The notes: generated by a model from the sequence alone, not told the origin. DNA of 12,402 nucleotides from Candidatus Izemoplasma sp. (GCA_007117555.1 SKGI01000042.1:1-12402), one strand, 5' to 3'. Positions 1 to 6,159 are shown, counted from the stretch's first letter. Numbers and translations are program-made.

Positions 1-1
1 G

Positions 2-466
2 CATGGCGAACCTAGTTTTTTAGGACTAGGAATCAGCGCTTTGATTGTAATTAAAGCAGGTGTTCAAACGGCGCTTTTTAAACAGGTGCCTTGGTTAGAT
101 GTTATACTAACGATTTTAGTGCTTTTGCTTTATTTAGCCCAACCGCTTGGCTTGGAGATGCGCATGCATGCTTGGGTAACGCTTGGACTGACACTGTGGT
201 TTGCCGTCAGCTTCTTTTGGCCTAAACTTGGGGCCTGGCCTTATTGGGATATCGATCATCCATATGCTAAAACCCGCTGGTTTGTGCAAACGATGGGCGG
301 CTTAAATCTGTTATATGCCTTACTGTTTACCCCGCTAGCACTCGGCCTGTTTTTAGCGACTGACATGCAAGCGTTTCTTGGGATTCATGTGTTAATTCTC
401 GGCGCTTTTTTAACCCGTAACTATCCAGTACTTTATGCTAGAAGCCGCATCAAACGTCGCACGTAG
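2..466 (+). CDS. Integral membrane protein, 5' end outside window
   Basis: The reading frame is open from the first bases of the window to a TAG stop, with no stop codon before the first possible TTG start at 41, so the gene most likely begins upstream and 154 C-terminal residues are visible. The visible part has about four hydrophobic segments: around WLDVILTILVLLLYLAQ, a tryptophan-rich segment containing LTLWFAVSFFWP, one around GGLNLLYALLFTPLALGLF, and one around FLGIHVLILGAFL. It ends in a basic tail (RSRIKRRT), which suggests a cytoplasmic C terminus. I do not recognise the family. Its stop lies 9 bp before the next start, and TAGGAGA serves as both its stop and the next gene's ribosome binding site, so it belongs to the same operon as the PAS/GGDEF-like gene. 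That it is a membrane protein is clear; its function is unknown. Confidence 0.75.
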   Translation, partial: HGEPSFLGLGISALIVIKAGVQTALFKQVPWLDVILTILVLLLYLAQPLGLEMRMHAWVTLGLTLWFAVSFFWPKLGAWPYWDIDHPYAKTRWFVQTMGGLNLLYALLFTPLALGLFLATDMQAFLGIHVLILGAFLTRNYPVLYARSRIKRRT

Positions 467-475
467 GAGACCGTT

Positions 476-1621
476 ATGTTTAATCCACTCATCATTACCC
501 TTTTTGCCATTTGGTTCTTCCTCGTGGTGCTCAAACGCGTCCGCATGAAAAGTGGCGACTTAGACACCTTGTTTTTTGTGTTGGCGCTAGGCAGTCGCAT
601 TGTCTTTGGTGAAATTCAGGCGTATCACGTAGAAACATGGATTCTTGATGGAGCGCTCTACGCTGGATTAGCCTATAGCTTGTTGTTTTTTTCAGTCAAT
701 CAACTGTTTGACCGTGATCAAGGTTTAGTCCGCTATGAAAAGTTATCGAAAGAACATAAACAAGTGCTTGTAAGTCATGAATCGTTACGCAAGCGATTCA
801 TTAGCTTAATTGAACTGCTTAAGGAAGGCTTGATTTTTCGAAATTATGACGGGTCATTGTTTGTGACAGAACCGTTTTTGACGATGACCGGTCATACTGA
901 AAATGAACTAGACGATACGGAACATGAAGCGCGTGTCCATCCTGAGGATCGTGAAATCGTTAAAACGACGTTAAAAAAACTTAGTCGTCGCCATCCGCGG
1001 TATCAAATGACATATCGTTATAAAAAAGACTCAAGTTATATTTGGTTAAAAGAACGTGGCATCTTAGTCTTTTATGAAAATCGAAAAATGATTATTTCGC
1101 TTGTTCAATGTATTGATGTTAAAACCCATCCAGTTTCTGAGGTGGATGTGCTCAACACACTGAAGTTTAACGATGCGTTTTACGAAGCGCTTCAAGAAAT
1201 TAATCGCCGCCGAACACCGTATCATTTAGTCTTTTTTGAACTGAGCAACATCCCGTTGATCAACGCGCAGTATGGCCGCGATCTTGGCGATTTGATGATG
1301 GGTGAGTTTTTAAACAAAATGACGTATCATTTCTTAAAAGATGATCGCAGTTTGTTTAGAATCGGTGGCATTCGGTTTGCGATGATTGTCCGTGATGAAC
1401 GAAAATATGAAATTCTTGAACGCGCTTTAAAGTACGGTGGGAATCTTCTTAACTTCGAGATGCACTTTGGACGGGTTCAAGAGACCGTCTTCCCACACTT
1501 TGGCATTCAAAAAATCACCGTCTTTGAAGAGCCGATTGATGAAGTGGTGAAACGCTCAAATCAAGCACTTGATATTGCTAAAAGTGAAGAAAGTCCAGAT
1601 AATTACTTCAAAATTACTTAA
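476..1621 (+). CDS. Membrane-bound PAS protein with degenerate GGDEF domain
   Basis: A 381-residue protein with three hydrophobic segments near the N terminus (about residues 3-20, 29-47 and 55-77), a charged, probably helical linker (about 80-105), a PAS-like sensor domain (about 106-220, with the HPEDRE and YIWLKERG features of PAS/PAC folds) and a C-terminal GGDEF-type domain (about 225-375). Active GGDEF enzymes make cyclic di-GMP. Here the signature loop reads GGIRF (297-301) instead of GGDEF/GGEEF. The upstream metal-site stretch that is normally DxDxFKxIND reads ELSNIPLINAQYG, with E255 where the first aspartate belongs. The two acidic residues of the catalytic loop are gone, so I infer no cyclase activity; a role in nucleotide or protein binding, or as a signalling scaffold, is possible. 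The gene starts at ATG with TAGGAGA upstream. It is followed 11-14 bp later by ispD, whose Shine-Dalgarno overlaps this stop codon. The ligand of the PAS domain cannot be told from sequence. Confidence 0.85.
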   Translation: MFNPLIITLFAIWFFLVVLKRVRMKSGDLDTLFFVLALGSRIVFGEIQAYHVETWILDGALYAGLAYSLLFFSVNQLFDRDQGLVRYEKLSKEHKQVLVSHESLRKRFISLIELLKEGLIFRNYDGSLFVTEPFLTMTGHTENELDDTEHEARVHPEDREIVKTTLKKLSRRHPRYQMTYRYKKDSSYIWLKERGILVFYENRKMIISLVQCIDVKTHPVSEVDVLNTLKFNDAFYEALQEINRRRTPYHLVFFELSNIPLINAQYGRDLGDLMMGEFLNKMTYHFLKDDRSLFRIGGIRFAMIVRDERKYEILERALKYGGNLLNFEMHFGRVQETVFPHFGIQKITVFEEPIDEVVKRSNQALDIAKSEESPDNYFKIT

Positions 1622-1635
1622 GGAGGCGGTGCGTG

Positions 1636-2292
1636 ATGTACAGTGTCGTTATTGCGGCTGGGGGGTCCGGTGTACGAACTGGATTAAGCGAACGTAAAAT
1701 TTGGTATCCGATTCATGATCAACCTGTCATCGAACATACCGTTAGAGCGTTTGAGGCTGACTTAGACTGCGAACAAATCGTGATTGCCGCCCATCAAGAT
1801 GATGTAGAGCGCCTGCATACACACTTTAAGCATCGCGCTACCATAGTCGAAGGGGGCTTGACCCGTTCAGACAGTGTTCACGCAGGGTTAAATGTGAGCT
1901 CAGCTCCGGTTGTGTTGATTCATGATGCCGCAAGACCTTGCCTACCTTTAACAGCGCTTGAGCGCTTAAAAAAGGCACTTACACACTATGAAGCGGTCAC
2001 ACTTGCCGTCGAAATAGTCGATACGCTTAAGTTGATTACCGAAGATCAACAGCTAAAGACCGTATCTCGTGAAGGACTGATGGCCATTCAGACGCCGCAA
2101 GCGTTTCAACGTGAAAAGCTCCAACGTGCGTATCAGCGTTGGTTAGACGCCAAAAAGCCCGCGTATCCATGTGACGCGTCACTATATGAAGCGATGCTCG
2201 GTGAGCCGGTTCGTGTTGTTGTTGGGGCGCGCACAAACATCAAGTTCACCACACTCGATGATGTGCCACTCCTTAAGGCGGTGTTGTCATGA
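1636..2292 (+). CDS. ispD: 2-C-methyl-D-erythritol 4-phosphate cytidylyltransferase (IspD)
   Basis: IspD joins CTP and methylerythritol 4-phosphate to give CDP-methylerythritol, the third step of the MEP route to isoprenoid precursors, in the cytoplasm. The 218 residues carry the family marks: the glycine-rich nucleotide loop AAGGSGVRTG (7-16) with K21 following, GGLTRSDSV (73-81), HDAARP (96-101), VDTLKLI, QTPQAF, and a C-terminal CDASLYE...NIKFTT stretch matching the usual TDDAS..E...NIK.T. Length is close to the usual 225-240. Two adjacent starts exist: GTG at 1633 and ATG at 1636. The AGGAGG at 1621-1626 is 6 and 9 nt away respectively; I chose the ATG. The Shine-Dalgarno shares bases with the stop of the gene before, and the stop overlaps the ispF start by 4 bp (ATGA), so translation is probably coupled across all three. 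IspE, the intervening enzyme, is not in the window. Confidence 0.95.
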   Translation: MYSVVIAAGGSGVRTGLSERKIWYPIHDQPVIEHTVRAFEADLDCEQIVIAAHQDDVERLHTHFKHRATIVEGGLTRSDSVHAGLNVSSAPVVLIHDAARPCLPLTALERLKKALTHYEAVTLAVEIVDTLKLITEDQQLKTVSREGLMAIQTPQAFQREKLQRAYQRWLDAKKPAYPCDASLYEAMLGEPVRVVVGARTNIKFTTLDDVPLLKAVLS

Positions 2293-2786
2293 TACGTATT
2301 GGACATGGTCATGATACGCACCGACTCGAAACGGGGAAACGGCTACGACTTGGTGGCATCGACATCGAAGCGTCGGTTCAAGCCATCGGTCATAGCGATG
2401 CCGATTGTTTGGTCCATGCCATCTGTGATGCGTTACTCGGTGCGCTCACACTTGGAGATCTTGGTCGTCATTTTCCTGATACAGATAGGCGCTATCAAGC
2501 CATTGATTCGACTATTTTATTGCAAGATATAGTGAAGATGATGCAAACGCGCGGTTTTCAAATTGGGCATCTTGATGCGACCGTACATCTTGAAAAACCG
2601 AAACTTGCACCGCACATCCATGCGATGCGCACGGTGCTTGCACACCATCTTAATACGGATCTTGAGCGCATAAACATCAAAGCAACGACCGGTGAAGGCA
2701 TCGGCATCATTGGCCGCGGAGAAGCCATAGTTTGCGATGCGGTGGTCCTACTAGAAAAAAGGAGACTAAACGATGAGTCAAGTTAA
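2289..2786 (+). CDS. ispF: 2-C-methyl-D-erythritol 2,4-cyclodiphosphate synthase (IspF)
   Basis: IspF cyclises CDP-methylerythritol 2-phosphate with release of CMP, forming methylerythritol 2,4-cyclodiphosphate, and works as a trimer. The 165 residues contain the zinc ligands D9 and H11 in GHGHDTHR and H43 in GHSDADCLVHAICDALLGA, the GDLGRHFPDTD loop, and the near-invariant C-terminal KATTGEGIGIIGRGEAI. Length slightly exceeds the usual ~157 because of a charged tail (LEKRRLNDESS). The ATG lies inside the end of ispD (4-bp overlap) with no strong separate ribosome binding site, so translation is probably coupled to ispD. Its own 3' end overlaps the PspC-domain gene by 14 bp. An ispD-ispF pair is common in bacteria, sometimes as a single fused enzyme; here they are separate. 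Confidence 0.96.
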   Translation: MIRIGHGHDTHRLETGKRLRLGGIDIEASVQAIGHSDADCLVHAICDALLGALTLGDLGRHFPDTDRRYQAIDSTILLQDIVKMMQTRGFQIGHLDATVHLEKPKLAPHIHAMRTVLAHHLNTDLERINIKATTGEGIGIIGRGEAIVCDAVVLLEKRRLNDESS

Positions 2787-3054
2787 ACGATTATATCGTA
2801 ATGATCAAGATACAATGATTTCGGGTGTATGTAGTGGTTTAGCCGATTATTTTGAGGCAGATCCAACGCTCATTCGAGTGTTAACGGTTTTAGCACTATT
2901 CATATCGGGCGGTACAGTCTTAATTGGTTATATCATTCTCGCCATTGTCGTCCCAACTAAAAGTAGTTTAATCGCCAAAGGCGAACTGGCAGATAAACAA
3001 AAGAAAGACCCTAAAAATGACTACACGATTGATCCCGATGACTACAAACTCTAA
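2773..3054 (+). CDS. PspC-domain membrane protein
   Basis: A 93-residue protein that is almost entirely a PspC domain. The N-terminal KRLYRNDQDTMISGVCSGLADYFEADPTLIRV (5-36) matches the family pattern of LyR, a GVCaGlAdYf block and DptliR; one transmembrane helix follows (about 37-60, ending in VVPTK), then a charged, lysine/aspartate-rich tail. PspC proteins take part in envelope-stress signalling in some bacteria, but short stand-alone members in Bacillota are mostly uncharacterised, so I give no gene symbol. The Shine-Dalgarno AAGGAG (2759-2764) lies inside ispF and the start overlaps ispF by 14 bp, placing it firmly in the operon. The tail is probably cytoplasmic. Confidence 0.9.
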   Translation: MSQVKRLYRNDQDTMISGVCSGLADYFEADPTLIRVLTVLALFISGGTVLIGYIILAIVVPTKSSLIAKGELADKQKKDPKNDYTIDPDDYKL

Positions 3055-3066
3055 GGAGAGATTCAC

Positions 3067-3342
3067 ATGATTGAAACGGCACATGGCAACTTTGAAATCA
3101 TTAAAGATTATCGCGAAGCGCTTGACATCAAGTCATTCAATGACCGGTATGTCGATTGGCTTGATCGGTATGTGTATGTTGTGGGAGATATTAGCGGCGA
3201 AAAACTACGTTTGAAAGGGTTCACCGAGAAGACCATCCGACACGTGCAAGACTATTTGATGGAATCGACCCCACCAAACTGCCCGTATTTCATTCTCAAA
3301 CGTTTGTCACCGCCTGAGCAAAAAGAGGATGACGAAACATAA
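3067..3342 (+). CDS. yutD: YutD-like protein (DUF1027)
   Basis: A small soluble protein of 91 residues. It resembles the YutD/DUF1027 family of Bacillota: FEIIKDYREALDIKSFNDRY near the N terminus, then DRYVYVVGDISGEKLRLKGF (33-52), which matches the family core of an IVGD segment followed by LRLKGF, then a CPYF(I/V)LK segment (72-78) near the C terminus. No biochemical function is established for the family as far as I know. AAGGAGAG (3053-3060), starting in the stop codon of the PspC gene, gives a good ribosome binding site. It is the last gene before a 68-bp gap that contains a -10 box, so it probably ends the first operon, although I see no clear terminator hairpin after it. In Bacillus subtilis yutD lies in the same region as yutI and yutG, whose relatives follow here. 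Confidence 0.82.
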   Translation: MIETAHGNFEIIKDYREALDIKSFNDRYVDWLDRYVYVVGDISGEKLRLKGFTEKTIRHVQDYLMESTPPNCPYFILKRLSPPEQKEDDET

Positions 3343-3365
3343 ATAGATTAGCGTTCATACCCATC

Positions 3366-3389
3366 TGTTATACGCCTTAGTGTATAATA
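3366..3389 (+). promoter_or_regulatory. -10 box with overlapping inverted repeat upstream of nifU-like gene
   Basis: A consensus TATAAT lies at 3383-3388, 22 bp before the start codon. No good -35 hexamer sits at 16-18 bp; TTCATA at 3354-3359 is too far (23 bp). The -10 is half of an inverted repeat, TTATAC (3368-3373) and GTATAA (3382-3387) separated by 8 bp. This could be an operator overlapping the promoter, or a chance product of two AT-rich -10-like sequences. Confidence 0.55.
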
Positions 3390-3410
3390 TAAGCGCAAGG
3401 TGGTGATAAT

Positions 3411-3644
3411 ATGGACGAACAAGTTATTATTGAACAAGTACTCGAAATTATCGACAAATTACGCCCTTACATCAATCGCGATGGCGGGGATATTCGGTTT
3501 GTCAAATATGAAGAAGGGATCGTCTACGTAGAACTACTCGGTGCCTGTGTTGGCTGTGTCGCGATTGATTCGACTTTAAAAGATGGCGTCGAAGCGATAT
3601 TGCTTGAAGAAGTGCCCGGCATTATCGGTGTAGAACACATTTAG
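3411..3644 (+). CDS. NifU C-terminal domain protein (Fe-S scaffold/carrier, YutI-like)
   Basis: This 77-residue protein consists of a single NifU C-terminal (Nfu) domain. IIDKLRPYINRDGGDIRFV is the typical entry, and GACVGCVAIDSTLKDGVE carries the CxxC pair (C46 and C49) that in this family holds a 4Fe-4S cluster, or transfers one, between two subunits. LEEVPGIIGVEHI is the usual C-terminal strand. It has no HesB/IscA-like N-terminal extension, as in Bacillus subtilis YutI. The expected role is late Fe-S cluster delivery to apo-enzymes in the cytoplasm; the later MEP enzymes IspG and IspH would be plausible clients, but neither is in the window. AAGGTGGTGATAAT precedes the ATG. The PgpA-family gene begins 15 bp after its stop, so the two are probably co-transcribed from the -10 at 3383. 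Confidence 0.93.
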   Translation: MDEQVIIEQVLEIIDKLRPYINRDGGDIRFVKYEEGIVYVELLGACVGCVAIDSTLKDGVEAILLEEVPGIIGVEHI

Positions 3645-3659
3645 ACGAATAGGTATGGT

Positions 3660-4184
3660 ATGGAATCGTTAAAAGCTTTTGCGGAAAACCGCATGAATGA
3701 TACCGAAAAACGCGATATTGTTGTGAATTTACTTAAAGAACGTGGTGTAGAATTGTCGGATATGGCCGAGCTGACACTTGGTCTCCAACAAAAATACATT
3801 CCCGAACTGACTTTTGAAGTGTGTCTTGACCACATCGAACGGGTGGTCATGAAACGGGAAGTCCAAAACGCTGTCTTGACAGGTCTTGAGCTCGATATCT
3901 TAACTGAGAAAGGGCATGTGAGCGAACCGTTGCGCACGATGTTACTTGATGATCATGGGTTGTATGGCATTGATGAAATTTTAGCACTTGCGATTGTCAA
4001 TGTTTACGGTTCAATCGGTTTAACAAACTTCGGCTATGTCGATAAATCAAAACCTGGCATCATCGCAAAGCTTGATGAAGCAGGGAAAGCCGACGGTGTT
4101 TGTCATACCTTTTTAGATGATATTGTCGCGGCGATTGCGGCTGCGGCGGCAGCTTCGATTGCACACCGGTATGTCAAGAAATAG
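3660..4184 (+). CDS. PgpA-family phosphatidylglycerophosphatase (YutG/LtrC-like)
   Basis: A 174-residue protein of the PgpA family, clearly of the YutG/LtrC type found in Bacillota. Recognisable blocks: an N-terminal helix with LLKERGVELSDMAEL, REVQNAVLTGLELDIL (66-81), LYGIDEILALAIVNVYGSIG (101-120) running on to GYVDKSKPG, and HTFLDDIVAAIAAAAAA (149-165). PgpA in Gram-negatives dephosphorylates phosphatidylglycerol phosphate. For the YutG branch the substrate is less certain, because another protein (PgpP/YqeG) has been assigned that job in Bacillus. The alanine-rich stretch is normal for the family and not low-complexity degeneration. The ATG at 3660 has only a weak Shine-Dalgarno (AGG, 3651-3653); translation may be coupled to the preceding gene, whose stop is 15 bp away. 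The next in-frame ATG (3693) has no better site. A hairpin terminator follows. Confidence 0.88.
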   Translation: MESLKAFAENRMNDTEKRDIVVNLLKERGVELSDMAELTLGLQQKYIPELTFEVCLDHIERVVMKREVQNAVLTGLELDILTEKGHVSEPLRTMLLDDHGLYGIDEILALAIVNVYGSIGLTNFGYVDKSKPGIIAKLDEAGKADGVCHTFLDDIVAAIAAAAAASIAHRYVKK

Positions 4185-4204
4185 TCTAACGTAAAAAACT
4201 TATG

Positions 4205-4249
4205 AAGGTCTCAACAATCAAAATGGACGTGTTGAGACCTTTTCATTTG
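4205..4249 (+). terminator. Intrinsic terminator after pgpA-family gene
   Basis: A perfect 12-bp stem is formed by AAGGTCTCAACA (4205-4216) and TGTTGAGACCTT (4230-4241) with a 13-nt loop. The right arm leads into TTTTCATTT. It lies 20 bp after the PgpA stop codon and before the promoter of the S1-domain gene. Confidence 0.85.
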
Positions 4250-4278
4250 ACATTTTAGTGTGTTTTTAGCCAAGTTTT

Positions 4279-4287
4279 TGGTATACT
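4279..4287 (+). promoter_or_regulatory. Extended -10 promoter of S1-domain gene
   Basis: TGG followed by TATACT (4282-4287) is an extended -10 element, 30-35 bp upstream of the start codon. There is no good -35 at the usual spacing. A perfect TTGACA at 4247-4252 is 29 bp away and so is unlikely to work with it. Extended -10 promoters can act without a -35. Confidence 0.65.
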
Positions 4288-4316
4288 ATAAGTAATCAGA
4301 ACCGAGGTGTTTAATG

Positions 4317-4649
4317 ATGCGTGAAGGCGACATTGTCAAAGGACAAATCACGGCGATTAAACCGTACGGAGCGTTTGTAAAAGTTGATGAAACTGTGACA
4401 GGACTCATTCACATCTCTGAATTTAGTGACCGCTATGTGCGGGATATTAAAGATTATGTGACAGTCGGCGACATCTTGGATTTAAAAGTACTGAGTATTC
4501 AAGAGGGGAATAAACTTTCACTTAGTTTCAAAAGTTTACACAAACGCAAGAAACGGTTTAAAATTAAGTTAAAATCGGGATTTAAACCTTTAGAAAAAGC
4601 CCTACCTAAATGGATTGAATCCTATTCAGAACACAAGAACGGCGATTAG
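4317..4649 (+). CDS. S1-domain RNA-binding protein (YugI/CvfD type)
   Basis: A 110-residue protein with one S1 RNA-binding domain at the N terminus: EGDIVKGQITAIKPYGAFVK, then GLIHISEFSDRYVRDIKDYV and GDILDLKVLSIQEGNKLSLS (within residues 2-71), followed by a lysine-rich tail (KRKKRFKIKLKSGFKPLEK) that ends KWIESYSEHKNGD. This layout matches the general stress protein 13/YugI and CvfD proteins of Bacillota, ribosome-associated post-transcriptional regulators. Two adjacent ATG codons exist (4314 and 4317); GAGGTG at 4304-4309 is 4 and 7 nt away, which favours 4317. The gene is a single transcription unit: its own promoter at 4279 and a terminator overlapping its stop. In Bacillus subtilis yugI also lies near pgi, which follows here. 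Confidence 0.88.
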   Translation: MREGDIVKGQITAIKPYGAFVKVDETVTGLIHISEFSDRYVRDIKDYVTVGDILDLKVLSIQEGNKLSLSFKSLHKRKKRFKIKLKSGFKPLEKALPKWIESYSEHKNGD

Positions 4650-4669
4650 TTAAACCGCCGTTTTTGTTT
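4637..4669 (+). terminator. Intrinsic terminator overlapping the S1-gene stop codon
   Basis: AACGGCG (4638-4644) pairs with CGCCGTT (4656-4662), and the right arm runs into TTTTTGTTT (4661-4669). The TAG stop (4647-4649) lies in the 11-nt loop, so the hairpin's left arm is the last sense codons of the gene. Confidence 0.8.
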
Positions 4670-4671
4670 GG

Positions 4672-4701
4672 TTGATGAAGTGACTAAAACTGTGATATGC
4701 T
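4672..4701 (+). promoter_or_regulatory. Promoter of pgi
   Basis: TTGATG (4672-4677) and TATGCT (4696-4701) are separated by 18 bp, and TGA directly before the -10 (4693-4695) makes it an extended -10. The promoter starts immediately after the previous terminator. Transcription would begin near 4708, leaving a leader of about 113 nt before the pgi start. Confidence 0.65.
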
Positions 4702-4707
4702 AGAAGG

Positions 4708-4821
4708 GGTTCACGACACCGAGTGAGACGCTATGTTTACGACAACGCTTTCACGAAAGTGAGTCTTGTCACGTTTAGTTTGATTATGATACCATGTTAG
4801 CAATGAGAGAGGATGAACACT
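4708..4821 (+). promoter_or_regulatory. Structured 5' leader of pgi with two like-stemmed hairpins
   Basis: The leader holds two hairpins with identical arms: TTCAC (4710-4714) with GTGAG (4723-4727) around an 8-nt loop, and TTCAC (4750-4754) with GTGAG (4759-4763) closed by a GAAA tetraloop. The second sits inside an outer stem, GACAA (4741-4745) with TTGTC (4766-4770). Because the arms are identical they could pair crosswise. A third TCACG occurs at 4769-4773. It matches no riboswitch class I recognise, and no T-box features are visible. Confidence 0.4.
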
Positions 4822-6159
4822 ATGACACACCCACTGCATCTTGATACACGTGCCATACCCACAACGCTTCTAGCCGAAACACAAGGGTTGCTTACGGCGG
4901 TGAAGACGGCCCATGAACAGCTGAAAATAAACGCTAAAGAAAGCGTCCCTTTCCATGGGTGGCTCCACTGGCCTAGTGTGATGGTTGATAGTATGGACAT
5001 GCGTCGCATCATGGCGACTGCGAAGCGGCTTACCCGCGATGTCGATGTTATTTTAATCATCGGGATTGGTGGATCTTATTTGGGGGCAAAAGCGCTCATT
5101 GAAGCGTTGCGCACGCCCTATACACAAACCAAACCGGAAGTCTTGTTTATCGGTCATCATATGTCAGGGCGAGATATGGAAGGCTTAAAGACTTATTTAC
5201 AAGATAAATCATTTGCGATTAACGTCATTTCTAAATCGGGTACGACCACCGAACCTGCCGTGGCATTCCGCGTTTTTAAGAGCTTGCTTGAAGCACAAGT
5301 CGGCAAAGAGATCGCGGCGCAGCGGATTGTGGCAACGACCGATGCGAAACGTGGGGCTTTACTAGAACTGGCAAAAAAAGAAGGGTATGAGACGTATGTC
5401 ATTCCCGATGACATTGGAGGCCGTTATAGTGTCTTTACCGCCGTGGGGTTGTTGCCGGTGGCGTGTGCAGGGATTGAGATTGCCCAACTGATGGCTGGTG
5501 CCCATGCGGCTGAAAATGCTTTAAACATGCCAGTTGACAGTCAATTTTATTTATATCCAGCCTTAAGGAACGGCTTGTATGCAGCGGGTAAAAAAATCGA
5601 ACTCTTTGTCCATTATGAACCAGCCTTACAGTATGTCGCTGAGTGGTGGAAACAGCTTTTTGGCGAATCTGAAGGTAAAGAAGGTAAAGGCCTCTTTCCA
5701 GCAAGTGTTGGCTTTACAACCGATTTACATAGTCTCGGTCAATACGTTCAAGAAGGCGAGCGCCATCTATTTGAAACGGTCTTAGCGATTGAAGAGACTG
5801 GGAGCACCTTGCAAATAGAGACCGATGCACATGACGCGGATGGCTTAAACTATTTAGCAGGTCAACAAATTGACACGGTCAATGCACGCGCCATGCAAGC
5901 GACCATCCTTGCCCATGCCGATGGCGGTGTGCCAAGTCTACTTATGCGCCTCAAGCGACTTGATGCCTATCATCTAGGTTGGTTACTTTATTACTTGATG
6001 TGGAGTTGCGCCCTATCAGGGACTGTGCTTGGTGTGAATCCTTTTGATCAGCCTGGTGTTGAAGCGTACAAAAACAATATGTTTGCACTGCTAGAAAAAC
6101 CGGGTTATGAAGCGGCCACAAAAACACTTAAAAAACGATTAGAAGGCTTGTTAGAATAA
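4822..6159 (+). CDS. pgi: Glucose-6-phosphate isomerase
   Basis: Pgi interconverts glucose 6-phosphate and fructose 6-phosphate in glycolysis and gluconeogenesis. The 445 residues match the Bacillus-type enzyme in length (about 450). Visible motifs: GIGGSYLGA (81-89) and SKSGTTTEP (137-145) of the sugar-isomerase fold, GGRYSVFTAVGLLP (199-212), FGESEGK (280-286) with the probable catalytic glutamate E282, TDLHSLGQY (300-308) with H303, and NPFDQPGVEAYK (406-417) with K417. Two in-frame starts exist. ATG at 4813 is directly next to GAGAGG, too close to use it; ATG at 4822 has that site 9 nt upstream and gives an N terminus beginning MTHP, like Bacillus Pgi, so I chose it. The gene stands alone between a promoter with a structured leader and a strong terminator. 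Confidence 0.97.
   Translation: MTHPLHLDTRAIPTTLLAETQGLLTAVKTAHEQLKINAKESVPFHGWLHWPSVMVDSMDMRRIMATAKRLTRDVDVILIIGIGGSYLGAKALIEALRTPYTQTKPEVLFIGHHMSGRDMEGLKTYLQDKSFAINVISKSGTTTEPAVAFRVFKSLLEAQVGKEIAAQRIVATTDAKRGALLELAKKEGYETYVIPDDIGGRYSVFTAVGLLPVACAGIEIAQLMAGAHAAENALNMPVDSQFYLYPALRNGLYAAGKKIELFVHYEPALQYVAEWWKQLFGESEGKEGKGLFPASVGFTTDLHSLGQYVQEGERHLFETVLAIEETGSTLQIETDAHDADGLNYLAGQQIDTVNARAMQATILAHADGGVPSLLMRLKRLDAYHLGWLLYYLMWSCALSGTVLGVNPFDQPGVEAYKNNMFALLEKPGYEAATKTLKKRLEGLLE

Noticed and set aside
3660..3695. Alternative PgpA start at ATG 3693
   Set aside because: No Shine-Dalgarno precedes it. The upstream ATG sits 15 bp after the previous stop, which fits coupled translation.
4130..4165. GCG-rich repeat near the end of the PgpA-family gene
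   Set aside because: It encodes the alanine-rich helix that is normal in PgpA proteins, so it is not a tandem-repeat element.
4247..4252. Perfect TTGACA as -35 for the S1-domain gene
   Set aside because: The spacer to the extended -10 is 29 bp, too long for a normal sigma-A promoter. It also lies in the tail of the preceding terminator.
4793..4843. Possible 16-codon leader peptide overlapping the pgi start
   Set aside because: It has no ribosome binding site and no repeated regulatory codons; the frame is probably chance.
4797..5060. Minus-strand open frame across the pgi start
   Set aside because: It is a shadow of pgi with no recognisable protein features or ribosome binding site. The same applies to the other antisense frames within ispD, pgi, tsaD and the last gene.
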